Of a DNA stretch of 64,000 nucleotides, positions 30,480-39,809 are shown piece by piece (the first letter of the stretch is position 1; each line of letters starts with the position of its first letter). A model generated the notes under the pieces. It had not been told where the DNA came from. It made no database searches and was given only the letters and a program-made list of their open reading frames with translations. The DNA is from an uncultured Flavobacteriaceae bacterium (GTDB taxonomy: Bacteria > Bacteroidota > Bacteroidia > Flavobacteriales > Flavobacteriaceae), in contig CALSOZ010000004.1 in assembly GCA_943788095.1 (NCBI GenBank), positions 62,001 through 126,000 of the forward strand. Reading direction: 5' to 3'. A program made the position numbers and the translations under genes.

Positions 30480-31495
30480 TTAACAGAAGAAGAAATAATC
30501 GCGCATCGCCATCATTTTATGTGTTTGTAAGTAGTGTGTTATTTCTTGTTGTGCCTCTTGATTTGCAACAGTAATTATGCTTTGAGGACTTTTGATTTCA
30601 CTCAGACACTCAAAAGATTTTAAAGTTTGACCGTAAATGGTTTTTCCAATTTTATTAGGATTATCACAAACCCACTCAAAGGGCACATTATTTTTTTTAA
30701 GTAATTGAGCTACTTTTTTTCCTTTTCGTCCGGCGCCCCAAACTACTATTTGTTTTTCGGTATCATGAGTTAGTTCTAAAAAGTAAGAGACTTTCAATTC
30801 TAAAAATGAATTTTCGGCATAGTGCGCATCGATTCGCGAGGTTCTGATTGGCGTGATCGCGCCAGATGGTGGAGGACTTCCGTTGCTGGGAATACATTTT
30901 CATCTCGTGTTTTATAAAATCGAAATGCTAAGTCATAATCTTCGGGGTAGGTACTCGTTGGCGTAAAGCCTCCACAGTCCTCAAAATCAGATTTATAAAC
31001 CATCCAACAAGGCGATGGAATGACACATTCCTTATAAATGTCCTCAAAATTACGGCCTTTAGAAGTTAACGAATTTAGCCATGTTTCGTAGCGCTTGTAA
31101 CCGTCTCCAATCCCTTTTTCTGAGAAGTAACGGACCGCTCCTAGTGCCATGTGACCTTCACCATGTAAACAAAGCTGTTTTTGCATGCTCTGGAGCTTAT
31201 GGATCGCCATCAGGTCATCACTGTCCATCCGTGTGATCAAAGTGCCCTTAGCATGTTTATAAGCAGTCTGTAGGGCCTCAATAATCCCTTTTCCATCATT
31301 CGAAAACAAATGAATTCGAGCCTCCTTATCAGCGTATTTCTGTACAATTTGACAACTTGAATCTGTGGAGCCATCATCGACAATAAGCAGTTCCCACTGT
31401 GTGTAGGATTGCTGAAGAATCGATTCTAAACAATCGACTAAATAGCGTTCCGTGTTTTTGAAGGGTACTAAAATACTTATCAGTGGTGTTTGCAT
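30480..31495 (-). pseudogene. Glycosyltransferase family 2 with C-terminal Rossmann-like domain, split by an apparent 1-nt deletion near 30821
   Basis: ORF 31495..30800 (LISILVPFKNTERYLVDCLESILQQSYTQWELLIVDDGSTDSS) ends ...RESMRTMPKIHF*. A shifted frame reads YAENSFLELKVSYFLELTHDTEKQIVVWGAGRKGKKVAQLL through 30480. Confidence 0.6.
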
Positions 31496-32982
31496 TAGTA
31501 TTTTGCAGCCTTTCCATTGGCCGACGATTCTTTTAGAAAGGTCCTTAAATCATCATTGGCCTTGATTAAATCTTCAGTTCGCAAATACATCATGTGGCCA
31601 CTTCGGTACCCTTTGAAGGTGAACCGATCTTTCATTTTTCCACTTGGATCGACTTGTGATAGGGTGTATTTTGCATTAAAATAGGTGGTAGCACCATCAT
31701 AATATCCCGATTGATTTAACACTTTAAGGTAAGGGTTTTGTGCCATCGCTAAGCGAAGATCATCACGGGTATTATCGTCGTCTTTGTTCCATGGGTTTAC
31801 ATCGCCAAACATGTTATATTTTAAATCAGTTTCAAATTTTAATTCACTTTTAATGTAGTGGTTAATTGCCGGGGTAAACGAGTGAAGCCATGATGTTAAC
31901 TCTGCACTGTAATCTGGGCGATCGCCCGCTTCTTTTTTGTCAATTCCTATATAGCGAGAATCCAAACGTCCGATGGTTTGACCCGTTTGATCTCGAAGTA
32001 ATTCTTTCCAGAAAAAGGAATTAGGAACCGCTAAGTTGTGTTGTAAAATCACTTTTTGGCTCAAGCCCGAATAATAGGCCATTTTTTCGCTGATCGCCAT
32101 TTTTTCAGCAGGGTCAATAAAGCCTCCTTTTGCAAGCGCAGGAAGAAGTGTGTTGAGGGCAAATTTTTCTGATTCTGGAAGAATCTCTAACAAGTCTCTA
32201 GATTGAAGTGCTTCTGGTAATTGATTGTGATACCAAGCGGTTGCTGTAAAATAAGGAAGGTTTAAAGCCGATGAAATCGGGCTTCCAACACGTAGTACTT
32301 TGTAATCTGCAGGCGAGACCATGATGACGCCATTTAAATACATCCATTGATTTTGTTGTAATTTTAGCGATAATCCCATCACACGAGTGCCGCCATAACT
32401 TTCTCCAATGATATATTTTGGCGATTCCCATCTGTTTTTCCGACTGATAAAGGTGTTGATCCATTCGGCTAAATACTTAATGTCTTGATTGATCCCAAAA
32501 AACTGTTTTCGATCGGGCAGCGCTCCTTCTTTATTGGGGAGCATTCGGGAGTAAGCTGTGTTTACAGGATTTACGAACACAATATCTGCGGCATCCAAAA
32601 TAGAATTTGGATTGTTCTTAAAACCATAAGGTTGTACGGGATAGCCTTCAGAATCTACATTCAAAATTCGGGGTCCGGTATAGGCCACATGCATCCAAAC
32701 AGAGGCAGATCCAGGTCCACCATTAAAGGAAATAATAAGCGGGCGCTCAGCGCTGCTTTTCACATAATTTCGAGTGTAATACGTATAAAATAAACTCGCA
32801 ATTGGTGTGCCATCTTTATCCCAAACAGGCTGCATACCTGTTTCTGCCGTATAATCAATATTGACCCCTTTGATGGTGGTAGAATGTGTGGTCGTAACGA
32901 TCGTATCGACTGGAATTTCAATCGATTGACTTGAGCCAATGAATATCGAAACTAAACTTATATATAGACAACTTTTTTTCAT
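31495..32982 (-). CDS. S10 family serine carboxypeptidase-like peptidase
   Basis: LIISFNGGPGSASVWMHVAYTGPR; YIIGESYGGTRVMGLSL; C-terminal FKGYRSGHMMYLR. Confidence 0.88.
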   Translation of the reverse strand: MKKSCLYISLVSIFIGSSQSIEIPVDTIVTTTHSTTIKGVNIDYTAETGMQPVWDKDGTPIASLFYTYYTRNYVKSSAERPLIISFNGGPGSASVWMHVAYTGPRILNVDSEGYPVQPYGFKNNPNSILDAADIVFVNPVNTAYSRMLPNKEGALPDRKQFFGINQDIKYLAEWINTFISRKNRWESPKYIIGESYGGTRVMGLSLKLQQNQWMYLNGVIMVSPADYKVLRVGSPISSALNLPYFTATAWYHNQLPEALQSRDLLEILPESEKFALNTLLPALAKGGFIDPAEKMAISEKMAYYSGLSQKVILQHNLAVPNSFFWKELLRDQTGQTIGRLDSRYIGIDKKEAGDRPDYSAELTSWLHSFTPAINHYIKSELKFETDLKYNMFGDVNPWNKDDDNTRDDLRLAMAQNPYLKVLNQSGYYDGATTYFNAKYTLSQVDPSGKMKDRFTFKGYRSGHMMYLRTEDLIKANDDLRTFLKESSANGKAAKY

Positions 32983-33068
32983 TGTATTTAGTATTTGTGT
33001 TATGCGCCACTAAAATACAATCTTTAATACAAAGTTGAATCGTTAATTATAAAATATAGAATTTTGAT

Positions 33069-33296
33069 TTAAAATTGTTCCAATGTACTTGCAACTATGG
33101 CTTCGGCTTTTGCTTGTTCACTTGTGTGGACATACAGTTCTTGAAATCCATAAGTCGAAGTTCCAAAACCCGCCAATCGAGCGGATTCTGTTTCATCTTT
33201 TACTATGGGTGTGATGCCTTGTTTTTCAAGATTTTGAGTGATGAGTTGTACCACAATAAAACTGCCAGCATATAGTTTCGAATAATTAGATTCCAT
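33069..33296 (-). CDS. DUF2007-like small protein
   Basis: 75 aa; KLYAGSFIVVQLITQNLEKQGITPIVKDETESARLAGFG. Confidence 0.6.
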   Translation of the reverse strand: MESNYSKLYAGSFIVVQLITQNLEKQGITPIVKDETESARLAGFGTSTYGFQELYVHTSEQAKAEAIVASTLEQF

Positions 33297-33301
33297 AGAG
33301 T

Positions 33302-34024
33302 TTAATTTTTTGTATCTATACGACCACCCGAAGAAGAATTTACGACTGTTTTTATAGAAGATTCATGATTTTTGATATGTCCTCCACTTGAGGCATTCGC
33401 CTTAAAAGATTCAATACAATTTACGGATAAATTGGCACCGCTCGACGCATCGGCTTCACAAAAGTCTGCAATTAATTTTGAAGCGTTTATTTGACTTCCA
33501 CTCGAAGAATTTCCAGAAAAATCTTTTGCATGACCTTTTAGTTTCATGACCGCACCACTCGAACTTCTACTGGTTAATTTTTCGGTCTCAACCGTTAGTT
33601 TCATCTCACTTCCACTCGATGACTTTAGATCAAGACTCGGAACTTGAAGCGTGTTGGTGCTATACACGTAGCTGCCGCTCGAAGACGTGATTCCTTCAAT
33701 TGTTTTGAAATGAACCATGACTTTTTTTGCGGATACATGGTGTGTATTTTTATCAAGATAAATTTTAAGCGTCCCGTTTTCAACTTCAGTGATGATTAAT
33801 TCTTGAATGTTTTCATCGGTTTGCACCGAAATACTAGGGGTTTCACTTTGGGTTAAAAAAAGATCGATTCCGGAACTCACTTTGATGCTGTTAAAGGATT
33901 CTGTTGGTGTTCGTTGCTCGGTGACTACCACGCCGTTGGTGTACGAAAAAATGGGGTTGAGTTGGCAGGAATTTAAAGCAAGCGTCACAATCGCAATACT
34001 AATAAATTTGATAAGTGTCATCAT
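33302..34024 (-). CDS. Head GIN/DUF2807-type lipoprotein (putative auto-transporter adhesin-like beta-helix)
   Basis: Lipobox LNSCQ; IKVSSGIDLFLTQSETPSISVQTDENI; periodic SSSG motifs. Confidence 0.85.
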   Translation of the reverse strand: MMTLIKFISIAIVTLALNSCQLNPIFSYTNGVVVTEQRTPTESFNSIKVSSGIDLFLTQSETPSISVQTDENIQELIITEVENGTLKIYLDKNTHHVSAKKVMVHFKTIEGITSSSGSYVYSTNTLQVPSLDLKSSSGSEMKLTVETEKLTSRSSSGAVMKLKGHAKDFSGNSSSGSQINASKLIADFCEADASSGANLSVNCIESFKANASSGGHIKNHESSIKTVVNSSSGGRIDTKN

Positions 34025-34044
34025 GATAATTTGGTTTTAGGTTA

Positions 34045-35643
34045 TTATTGTTCATTTAGGTTAGGGCAATCCAAACAACGCATGGATTTATGATCTACTT
34101 TGAGATAATGTTCTTCGCTTCCATTGTCTAAGATGTCATTATATCTTGAACTGTTTCGATGGTAAGAATAGGTGTTTTCATCAGGGTACAAGACACTTCC
34201 AATTGGAAGGTACAATATGATTTCAACCTTTTGACCTCTGAATTTATGGTCTATATCGGTTAGAAAATAGCCATTAAGAGATAAGGTATTATTTTTGAAT
34301 TCGTACAAATAGTCCACGTTTTGAGCTCTTTTTTGAGCACTAATATAATTCACACCTAAAGCTATTTTTTCGACTGAAATCGTTGCGGTAGAATCTTTGG
34401 TGGATCTCACAATTAGACGGATATCAGAGCCGTAAATTTGTTTCGTATTCGCTTCATCATATATGATATTTAAATTATTGTCACGGTGCAGATATTTTGA
34501 GTAGATAGGGTTGCCTTTCATTTCCAGATATAAGGTATCCATTTTAGTGATTGGTAATTCTGATTGTTGGGTCACACTCGCATCTACTCTGTAGTCTGCG
34601 GCTTGCTTCATTCCAAAAATGAAGAGCGTTATTAGTGCAATCAACCAAATCCCTAAGAGTGAAAATTTTGTATATCGATTTAAGAAAGAGGTTCGTTTGG
34701 AGACCATATGCAATCCTAAAAATAACAGAAGAACAATGGGGATTCCGGTGATTAGTAAGGCTAACATAGAGACTAACCAAAGGGGTAAGCCAGAGGAGTT
34801 TACCAAATCGGCGAAGTCAAGTCCTGGAAAGTGAAAAATGTCGGCGACGCCAACGGTTACTAAGCTTATGAAAAATCCGATGAGGCCGATAATACTAGCA
34901 AACACAAAAATCAACCCGATGGCTTTGATAAACACATTAAATAAGAGTAAAATAATATCGCCTAACGCTTCAAAAAATGAACGGGATTTAGATTGGATAT
35001 TAGCCCCTAAATCATTTAATCGGCCATCATTGACACGGTCTTTCATGCGTTCTAGACTGTCTTTAACATTCCCAAACTCCTCTTTTATTTTTTTTTCTAT
35101 ATTGGAAATGTTAACAGGCTTTCCCATCATGGATAATTTTTCGGCAGTTGTATTGGCTGCTGGAATCAAAACCCATAAAATTAAGTAGAGGACGAGTCCA
35201 GTCCCAGCGCCAAAAATTAACAGTATCCAAAGGAGTCTAAGAATGAGAGGATCGATCCCAAAATAATGCCCAAACCCTGCAGAGACACCGCCAACATAGG
35301 CGTTGTCTGGATCTCTAAATAAGCGACGTTTATTGTTGTTGGAGTTGTTTCTTTTAGGGGCTTCATCTAAAGGATCTTCGTCTATTTGATAATCTTCGGG
35401 TTGCCCCATGATGGAGATAATTTCATCCACTTCTTTGTTCGAAATCACTTGCTGACTGGTCTTGATACGTTCCGAAAAGAGCTCTGCGACACGGGCTTCG
35501 ATATCTGCAATGATTTCAGAGGCACCTTGGGTGTTTTTAAGTGATGTTTTGATCGCTTCAAAATAGTTTTGAAGTGTTTCATACGCATCTTCATCGATAT
35601 GAAAAAAGATGCCAGCTAGATTTATACTTACAGTTTTGTTCAT
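34045..35643 (-). CDS. PspC-domain membrane protein
   Basis: MNKTVSINLAGIFFHIDEDAYETLQNYFEAI; RRLFRDPDNAYVGGVSAGFGHYFGIDPLILRLLWILLIFGAGTGLVLYLILWVLIP; start at 35643 overlaps PadR stop. Confidence 0.9.
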   Translation of the reverse strand: MNKTVSINLAGIFFHIDEDAYETLQNYFEAIKTSLKNTQGASEIIADIEARVAELFSERIKTSQQVISNKEVDEIISIMGQPEDYQIDEDPLDEAPKRNNSNNNKRRLFRDPDNAYVGGVSAGFGHYFGIDPLILRLLWILLIFGAGTGLVLYLILWVLIPAANTTAEKLSMMGKPVNISNIEKKIKEEFGNVKDSLERMKDRVNDGRLNDLGANIQSKSRSFFEALGDIILLLFNVFIKAIGLIFVFASIIGLIGFFISLVTVGVADIFHFPGLDFADLVNSSGLPLWLVSMLALLITGIPIVLLLFLGLHMVSKRTSFLNRYTKFSLLGIWLIALITLFIFGMKQAADYRVDASVTQQSELPITKMDTLYLEMKGNPIYSKYLHRDNNLNIIYDEANTKQIYGSDIRLIVRSTKDSTATISVEKIALGVNYISAQKRAQNVDYLYEFKNNTLSLNGYFLTDIDHKFRGQKVEIILYLPIGSVLYPDENTYSYHRNSSRYNDILDNGSEEHYLKVDHKSMRCLDCPNLNEQ

Positions 35644-35981
35644 TTTTTTGTGGTTTTTGGTACGGTTACTAAAGTGACTGCATTGTGAAGTTCGTTCCAT
35701 GTAGTCGTTAATTCAACTAAAAATAAGTGCCCTGTTTCAGTCAGAGCATAATATTTTCTTGGGGGACCTGTAGTGGATTCTTCCCAACGATAATTGAGTA
35801 ATCCAGCATTTTTTAGACGGGTGAGTAGGGGATAGATGGTGCCTTCGACCACTAACAGTTTCGCCTCTTTTAATGTTTTTAAAATTTCAGCAACATACGC
35901 ATCTTGATTTTTTAAGACCGATAGTATGCAGAACTCTAAAACACCTTTTCGCATTTGCGCTTTTGTGTTTTCTATCTTCAT
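35640..35981 (-). CDS. PadR family transcriptional regulator
   Basis: AQMRKGVLEFCILSVLKNQDAYVAEILKTLKEAKLLVVEGTIYPLLTRLKNAGLLNYRWEESTTGPPRKYYALTETG. Confidence 0.93.
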   Translation of the reverse strand: MKIENTKAQMRKGVLEFCILSVLKNQDAYVAEILKTLKEAKLLVVEGTIYPLLTRLKNAGLLNYRWEESTTGPPRKYYALTETGHLFLVELTTTWNELHNAVTLVTVPKTTKK

Positions 35982-36370
35982 AGATATTAATTTTTAACAA
36001 ATCTAATATATAAAAAGGTATTATGTATAACATAGTATTATATTTTAACATAAAATTAACAAAAAGGGTGGCGTTTCTCTAGAGTATAAGGAGAGAACTG
36101 AACAGACTTTGAATCCAGTTTTGGGGAAAAAACACCCAAATAAATGGATAGGATTTGATAATGAGATCACAAATCGCTGTGGCAAATTAGGCAGTATGTG
36201 ATACAATCGTTTGCTATAAGAGGTTTTTATTCTGATGCCGAAAAAAGTTAAGCATGTCAAGAAAAAAAATTTTCAGGCGGTCAACTTTATATTTGTTTTA
36301 AAATTGAAGGGTATAGGAATCGATGGATAACGACCAATAGTGGAGATAGAATGTGAATTTTTTTGTCCAA

Positions 36371-36410
36371 AAAAAAATCGAGGTATCTAATTAATATAGA
36401 TACCTCGATT
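36371..36410 (-). terminator. Rho-independent terminator for minus-strand gene
   Basis: AATCGAGGTATCT (36377-36389) / AGATACCTCGATT (36398-36410); A-tract on + gives T-tract on -. Confidence 0.88.
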
Positions 36411-36434
36411 AAGAGTCCTTAACAGCTTTGATTT

Positions 36435-37175
36435 CTAATTGGCTGTATAGTATAGTTCAACTGAGTAATCTCCAGCTGGTAAAAGGACATTAGTCATCCC
36501 GTTACCCGTAACAAATTCATTTGTAAGAGAATCATAATCTCCAGTAGATTCTAAAACTAATTTATCTGTACTATCATAAATAACAGCTTTTCTAAATTGT
36601 TTTACTGTATTTGCAGCTAATGTGGTTGTACCTAAATTTATATGTGTACTTGTCCCATTTGCCGTTCCAGTTAATCGGATGATTTGCTCTACATCGCCAC
36701 TAGCGGTTGTCAAAGCCGAGGGTACAGGCGTATCGTCAGCAATGGTTACGGCACCGCCACCGCCTCCCATAGAAGTTCAAGTTCCACCATCCCAAGTTGC
36801 TCGTGTAGGGTTAGCGTAATAATAAAATCCAGGGGATACATCTGGGCTACCACTGCCCATCTCTCCAATAACTGCGCCTGTTCCTGTGTTATAGACCACT
36901 AATCCATCATAATAATTTGGATTATTTGCCGGAGTGCCTACAGCTCCACTATCAAAAACATCTGTGGCAATAATGTTTGTTAAATCTGTACTAGGAAACA
37001 AAATTCCTTTACCTGCACCATTAAAAGAATTATAATTAATAGCACTTGAACCATCTATAAACGCCATACTACTACTTCCAGATGTATTAGAAGCTTCGGT
37101 TTGAATTATTTGTGCGTGAATCGAAATTGACACTATAAATGATAATGACAATATTATATTTTTCATATTTTTCAT
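36435..37175 (-). pseudogene. Secreted hypothetical protein interrupted by in-frame TGA (36779-36777)
   Basis: Same frame before and after: ...FYYYANPTRATWDGGT * TSMGGGGGAVTIADDTPVPSALTT... to 36435. Neighbour 37201-38457 has FYFWSGTAWTAMSGG at the equivalent place. Confidence 0.65.
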
Positions 37176-37200
37176 ATTTTAAATTTAAAAAGGTTATATT

Positions 37201-38457
37201 TTAATTAGCAGATTTCACCCACTGGACACCAGTACAAATGAAAGTTCCCGATAAAGATGAATTGACAATACCTGCAGGTGCACCTACAACAGTTATCCCT
37301 TTTGCACCACCATTTATAATTACTATTATACGACCTGCATTTTCTGAAGGCGTAGGAAGAGTTATGTCTGTATAACCAGGTCCAGCGCCACTATTAACGA
37401 TATTAAACACATTATTCTCAGTATTCGCTGAATAATCAGGATTTGCAATTAAATCAACGTCCAAGATACCACCAGAACCTATTGTAAAATCAGGTCCAGC
37501 AGCTGCACCACCACTCATAGCGGTCCATGCGGTGCCGCTCCAGAAATAGAAACCAGTACTAGCGGGGTTGTTACTATAAACTAATTGGCTAATTTTTGAG
37601 CCATCAGTTGTCGTTGTTGTCATGTCGTCCGTTACTATGGGTACTGCAATTCCGTCAACAGTGTTAAGGGCACCAGGGGTGTCTCCGGCTGCACCAACCA
37701 CATCTAAAGTGGTTGTAGGCGATTGAGTTCCAACCCCTACTTGTGCAAAAGTGGTTAAACTACCAGCGATAAAAAAAAGTGTTAATAATTGATTAATTGC
37801 ATTTTTAACGCCATTTTTTGGAGGGGGTGTCGGATGTTTGAAGTGTGTATGATATCCATTGATACGGATCGCTCCAAATTTGGAACTCTGTTTGTTTATA
37901 AACACCACGGTTGGGTGTTGTTGAGCGGCGGGTGGCACGCTGTATTTATAAAGTTGAAGGGTCGGAACCGTCGCAAAAGGAATCGATTCCTTTATGTGTG
38001 TTGTATATATAAGTTGTCCGGAAGTGGAAGTATGTATAGCTGCATTTTTCCCCAGTACTAAAGCGGATTTGTCATGGAGCTGTAAATCATGGGACAGAGT
38101 GAGGTCTCCGTTTAGGATTTTCAATTGGTATTGGAGTGCAATGGTGGTTTCTAAACGAACCAAATGTGCATTTTTTAATTCAAGATTTGGAAGTTTTAAA
38201 AGTGTTTGGTTACTCAGAATTTGTTGCAAGGATAAACTGTTTAAATACAACGTTCCTTTGCCCAAAATATCGGCTTCAAATTGGTTTAGAGATTCCGTAG
38301 AGGTTAGGAAAGTTGTTTCTTCCCTTAAAGAAAATACCATGCCCTCAGAAACATAAATCTGCCCTTTTACTAGGAAGCAAAACAGCATAAAAAACACACT
38401 GACCAATATTTGGTTAGGGTTTTTTGTAGATTTAAATTTGACGTTTGGGGTTTTCAA
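37201..38457 (-). CDS. Surface-type hypothetical protein with two signal-peptide-like segments (possible fusion of two genes)
   Basis: N-terminal VSVFFMLFCFLVKGQ and internal NAINQLLTLFFIAGSLTTFAQVGVGTQSPTTTLDVVG. Confidence 0.55.
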   Translation of the reverse strand: MKTPNVKFKSTKNPNQILVSVFFMLFCFLVKGQIYVSEGMVFSLREETTFLTSTESLNQFEADILGKGTLYLNSLSLQQILSNQTLLKLPNLELKNAHLVRLETTIALQYQLKILNGDLTLSHDLQLHDKSALVLGKNAAIHTSTSGQLIYTTHIKESIPFATVPTLQLYKYSVPPAAQQHPTVVFINKQSSKFGAIRINGYHTHFKHPTPPPKNGVKNAINQLLTLFFIAGSLTTFAQVGVGTQSPTTTLDVVGAAGDTPGALNTVDGIAVPIVTDDMTTTTTDGSKISQLVYSNNPASTGFYFWSGTAWTAMSGGAAAGPDFTIGSGGILDVDLIANPDYSANTENNVFNIVNSGAGPGYTDITLPTPSENAGRIIVIINGGAKGITVVGAPAGIVNSSLSGTFICTGVQWVKSAN

Positions 38458-38982
38458 ATTTTTTATTATCAGATAGCTTGGGGCTATTTTAGTTAATGTT
38501 TATAGTTTTTTTTTAAGAGTTAGATTGGTTAAGTGAGTGAAATTAATTTATAATATATTGAAGCGTCACAACAAGAAATAGTGTTGTACGATTTTAAATT
38601 CTTTGACTTTTTATAGCGATTTTTTTGACTTGGGGTCATAAATAAACTATTTTATTATATGGTGTTAACTACATATTTTAAACTTATATGTCAAAATACA
38701 TATTAATAACGCGACAAATATAATAATAAAAATTTAAAAACCAAGTCTGAACTTTTTTTTTAAAAAATTACTAAATGCTACTAGAACGATGTATTGAAAA
38801 TTTTTAGTATAATTTAAAGATGTAGTGGGTGTCATTTGGTTAGAATAATTTAAAGAAACTCAAATTTCTAGTCCGTATCTTTTGGCAACTAAATAAATAC
38901 AAATTAGTTATAAATCTCTTTGAAAAGGCTATATTTATCAACGATTTTTTCCTTATTTGTATGTAACTAGAAGCGAGACCAC

Positions 38983-39438
38983 ATGACCTTTACACCGAGA
39001 AAACTAAACTTATTTACGTTATTCAAACTACCAGCTGCCTATTTTACGGGTGTCCGAACCAAATCCATTGATGCACAAACATGTGTCGTGGTGGTGAAAC
39101 ACCGCTGGATTAATCAGAATCCTTTTAATTCTATGTTTTGGGCGGTACAAGGCATGGCTGCTGAATTTGCAACGGGTGCACTAATAATGATGAAAATCAA
39201 AGCCTCCACTAAAAACATATCGATGTTGGTCCTAAACACTAAAGCATCCTTCTCCAAAAAAGCAAAAGGCCGCATCTCTTTTTCTTGTGATCAAGGAACT
39301 CTTATCGATGCCGCCATTGAAAAAGCCCTCGAAACAGGCGAGGGGCAACGCTTTATATTAACTGCCTCTGGAATGGATCAAGACGGAGATATTGTCTCTT
39401 CGTTCGACTTCGATTGGTCCATCAAATTGAAACATTAA
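38983..39438 (+). CDS. DUF4442-like (hotdog-fold) protein
   Basis: HRWINQNPFNSMFWAVQGMAAEFATGALIM; SCDQGTLIDAAIEKALETGEGQRFILTASGMDQDG. Confidence 0.65.
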   Translation: MTFTPRKLNLFTLFKLPAAYFTGVRTKSIDAQTCVVVVKHRWINQNPFNSMFWAVQGMAAEFATGALIMMKIKASTKNISMLVLNTKASFSKKAKGRISFSCDQGTLIDAAIEKALETGEGQRFILTASGMDQDGDIVSSFDFDWSIKLKH

Positions 39439-39562
39439 ATAAATCAGAAAAAATTGTTAAAGTTTATTTGTTGTAGGTGTTTTTTATTACTTTTATAAAA
39501 TAACCTTTAAAAATATAGCCTATTCAATAACATTACTTTTTATTAATTTAAATTTTTCTAGA

Positions 39563-39757
39563 ATGTCAAGAGCAATGTTTGAGTACACCAAAACAGTACT
39601 AAATAAGGTAAGCTTCGATGCTAATCTTTTTTGTAAAGAAGTACAAAAGGCAGTTAAACGCTTATTACCATACGAAATTGAAGAATTGAAATTATTTATT
39701 CAAAACTTGATTAAAACAAATCCAGATTTGAAACAATGTATGGTTTATTTGAGTTAG
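39563..39757 (+). CDS. Small hypothetical protein (64 aa)
   Basis: MSRAMFEYTKTVLNKVSFDANLFCKEVQKAVKRLLPYEIEELKLFIQNLIKTNP; followed by terminator. Confidence 0.65.
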   Translation: MSRAMFEYTKTVLNKVSFDANLFCKEVQKAVKRLLPYEIEELKLFIQNLIKTNPDLKQCMVYLS

Positions 39758-39782
39758 TCTTTTTAAAATAATTAAACTGTGT

Positions 39783-39809
39783 TAAAGTGGCCGAAAGGCC
39801 ACTTTTTTT
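39783..39809. terminator. Bidirectional terminator
   Basis: AAAGTGGCC-GAAA-GGCCACTTTTTTT between convergent genes; T-tract touches the oxyR stop codon. Confidence 0.9.

Noticed and set aside
30800-30830. Programmed -1 frameshift in the GT2 gene
   Set aside because: No X-XXY-YYZ slippery heptamer or clear downstream stem at the crossover (GCACTATGCCGAAAA); a deletion or assembly error is simpler.
36045-36260. 71-aa minus-strand ORF MTCLTFFGIRIKTSYSKRL...
   Set aside because: No start context, no recognisable domain, biased composition in a noncoding AT-rich stretch.
36777-36779. Selenocysteine recoding of the in-frame TGA
   Set aside because: Paralog comparison points to Trp rather than Cys at this position, and no selenoprotein machinery or obvious SECIS-like hairpin was seen in the window.
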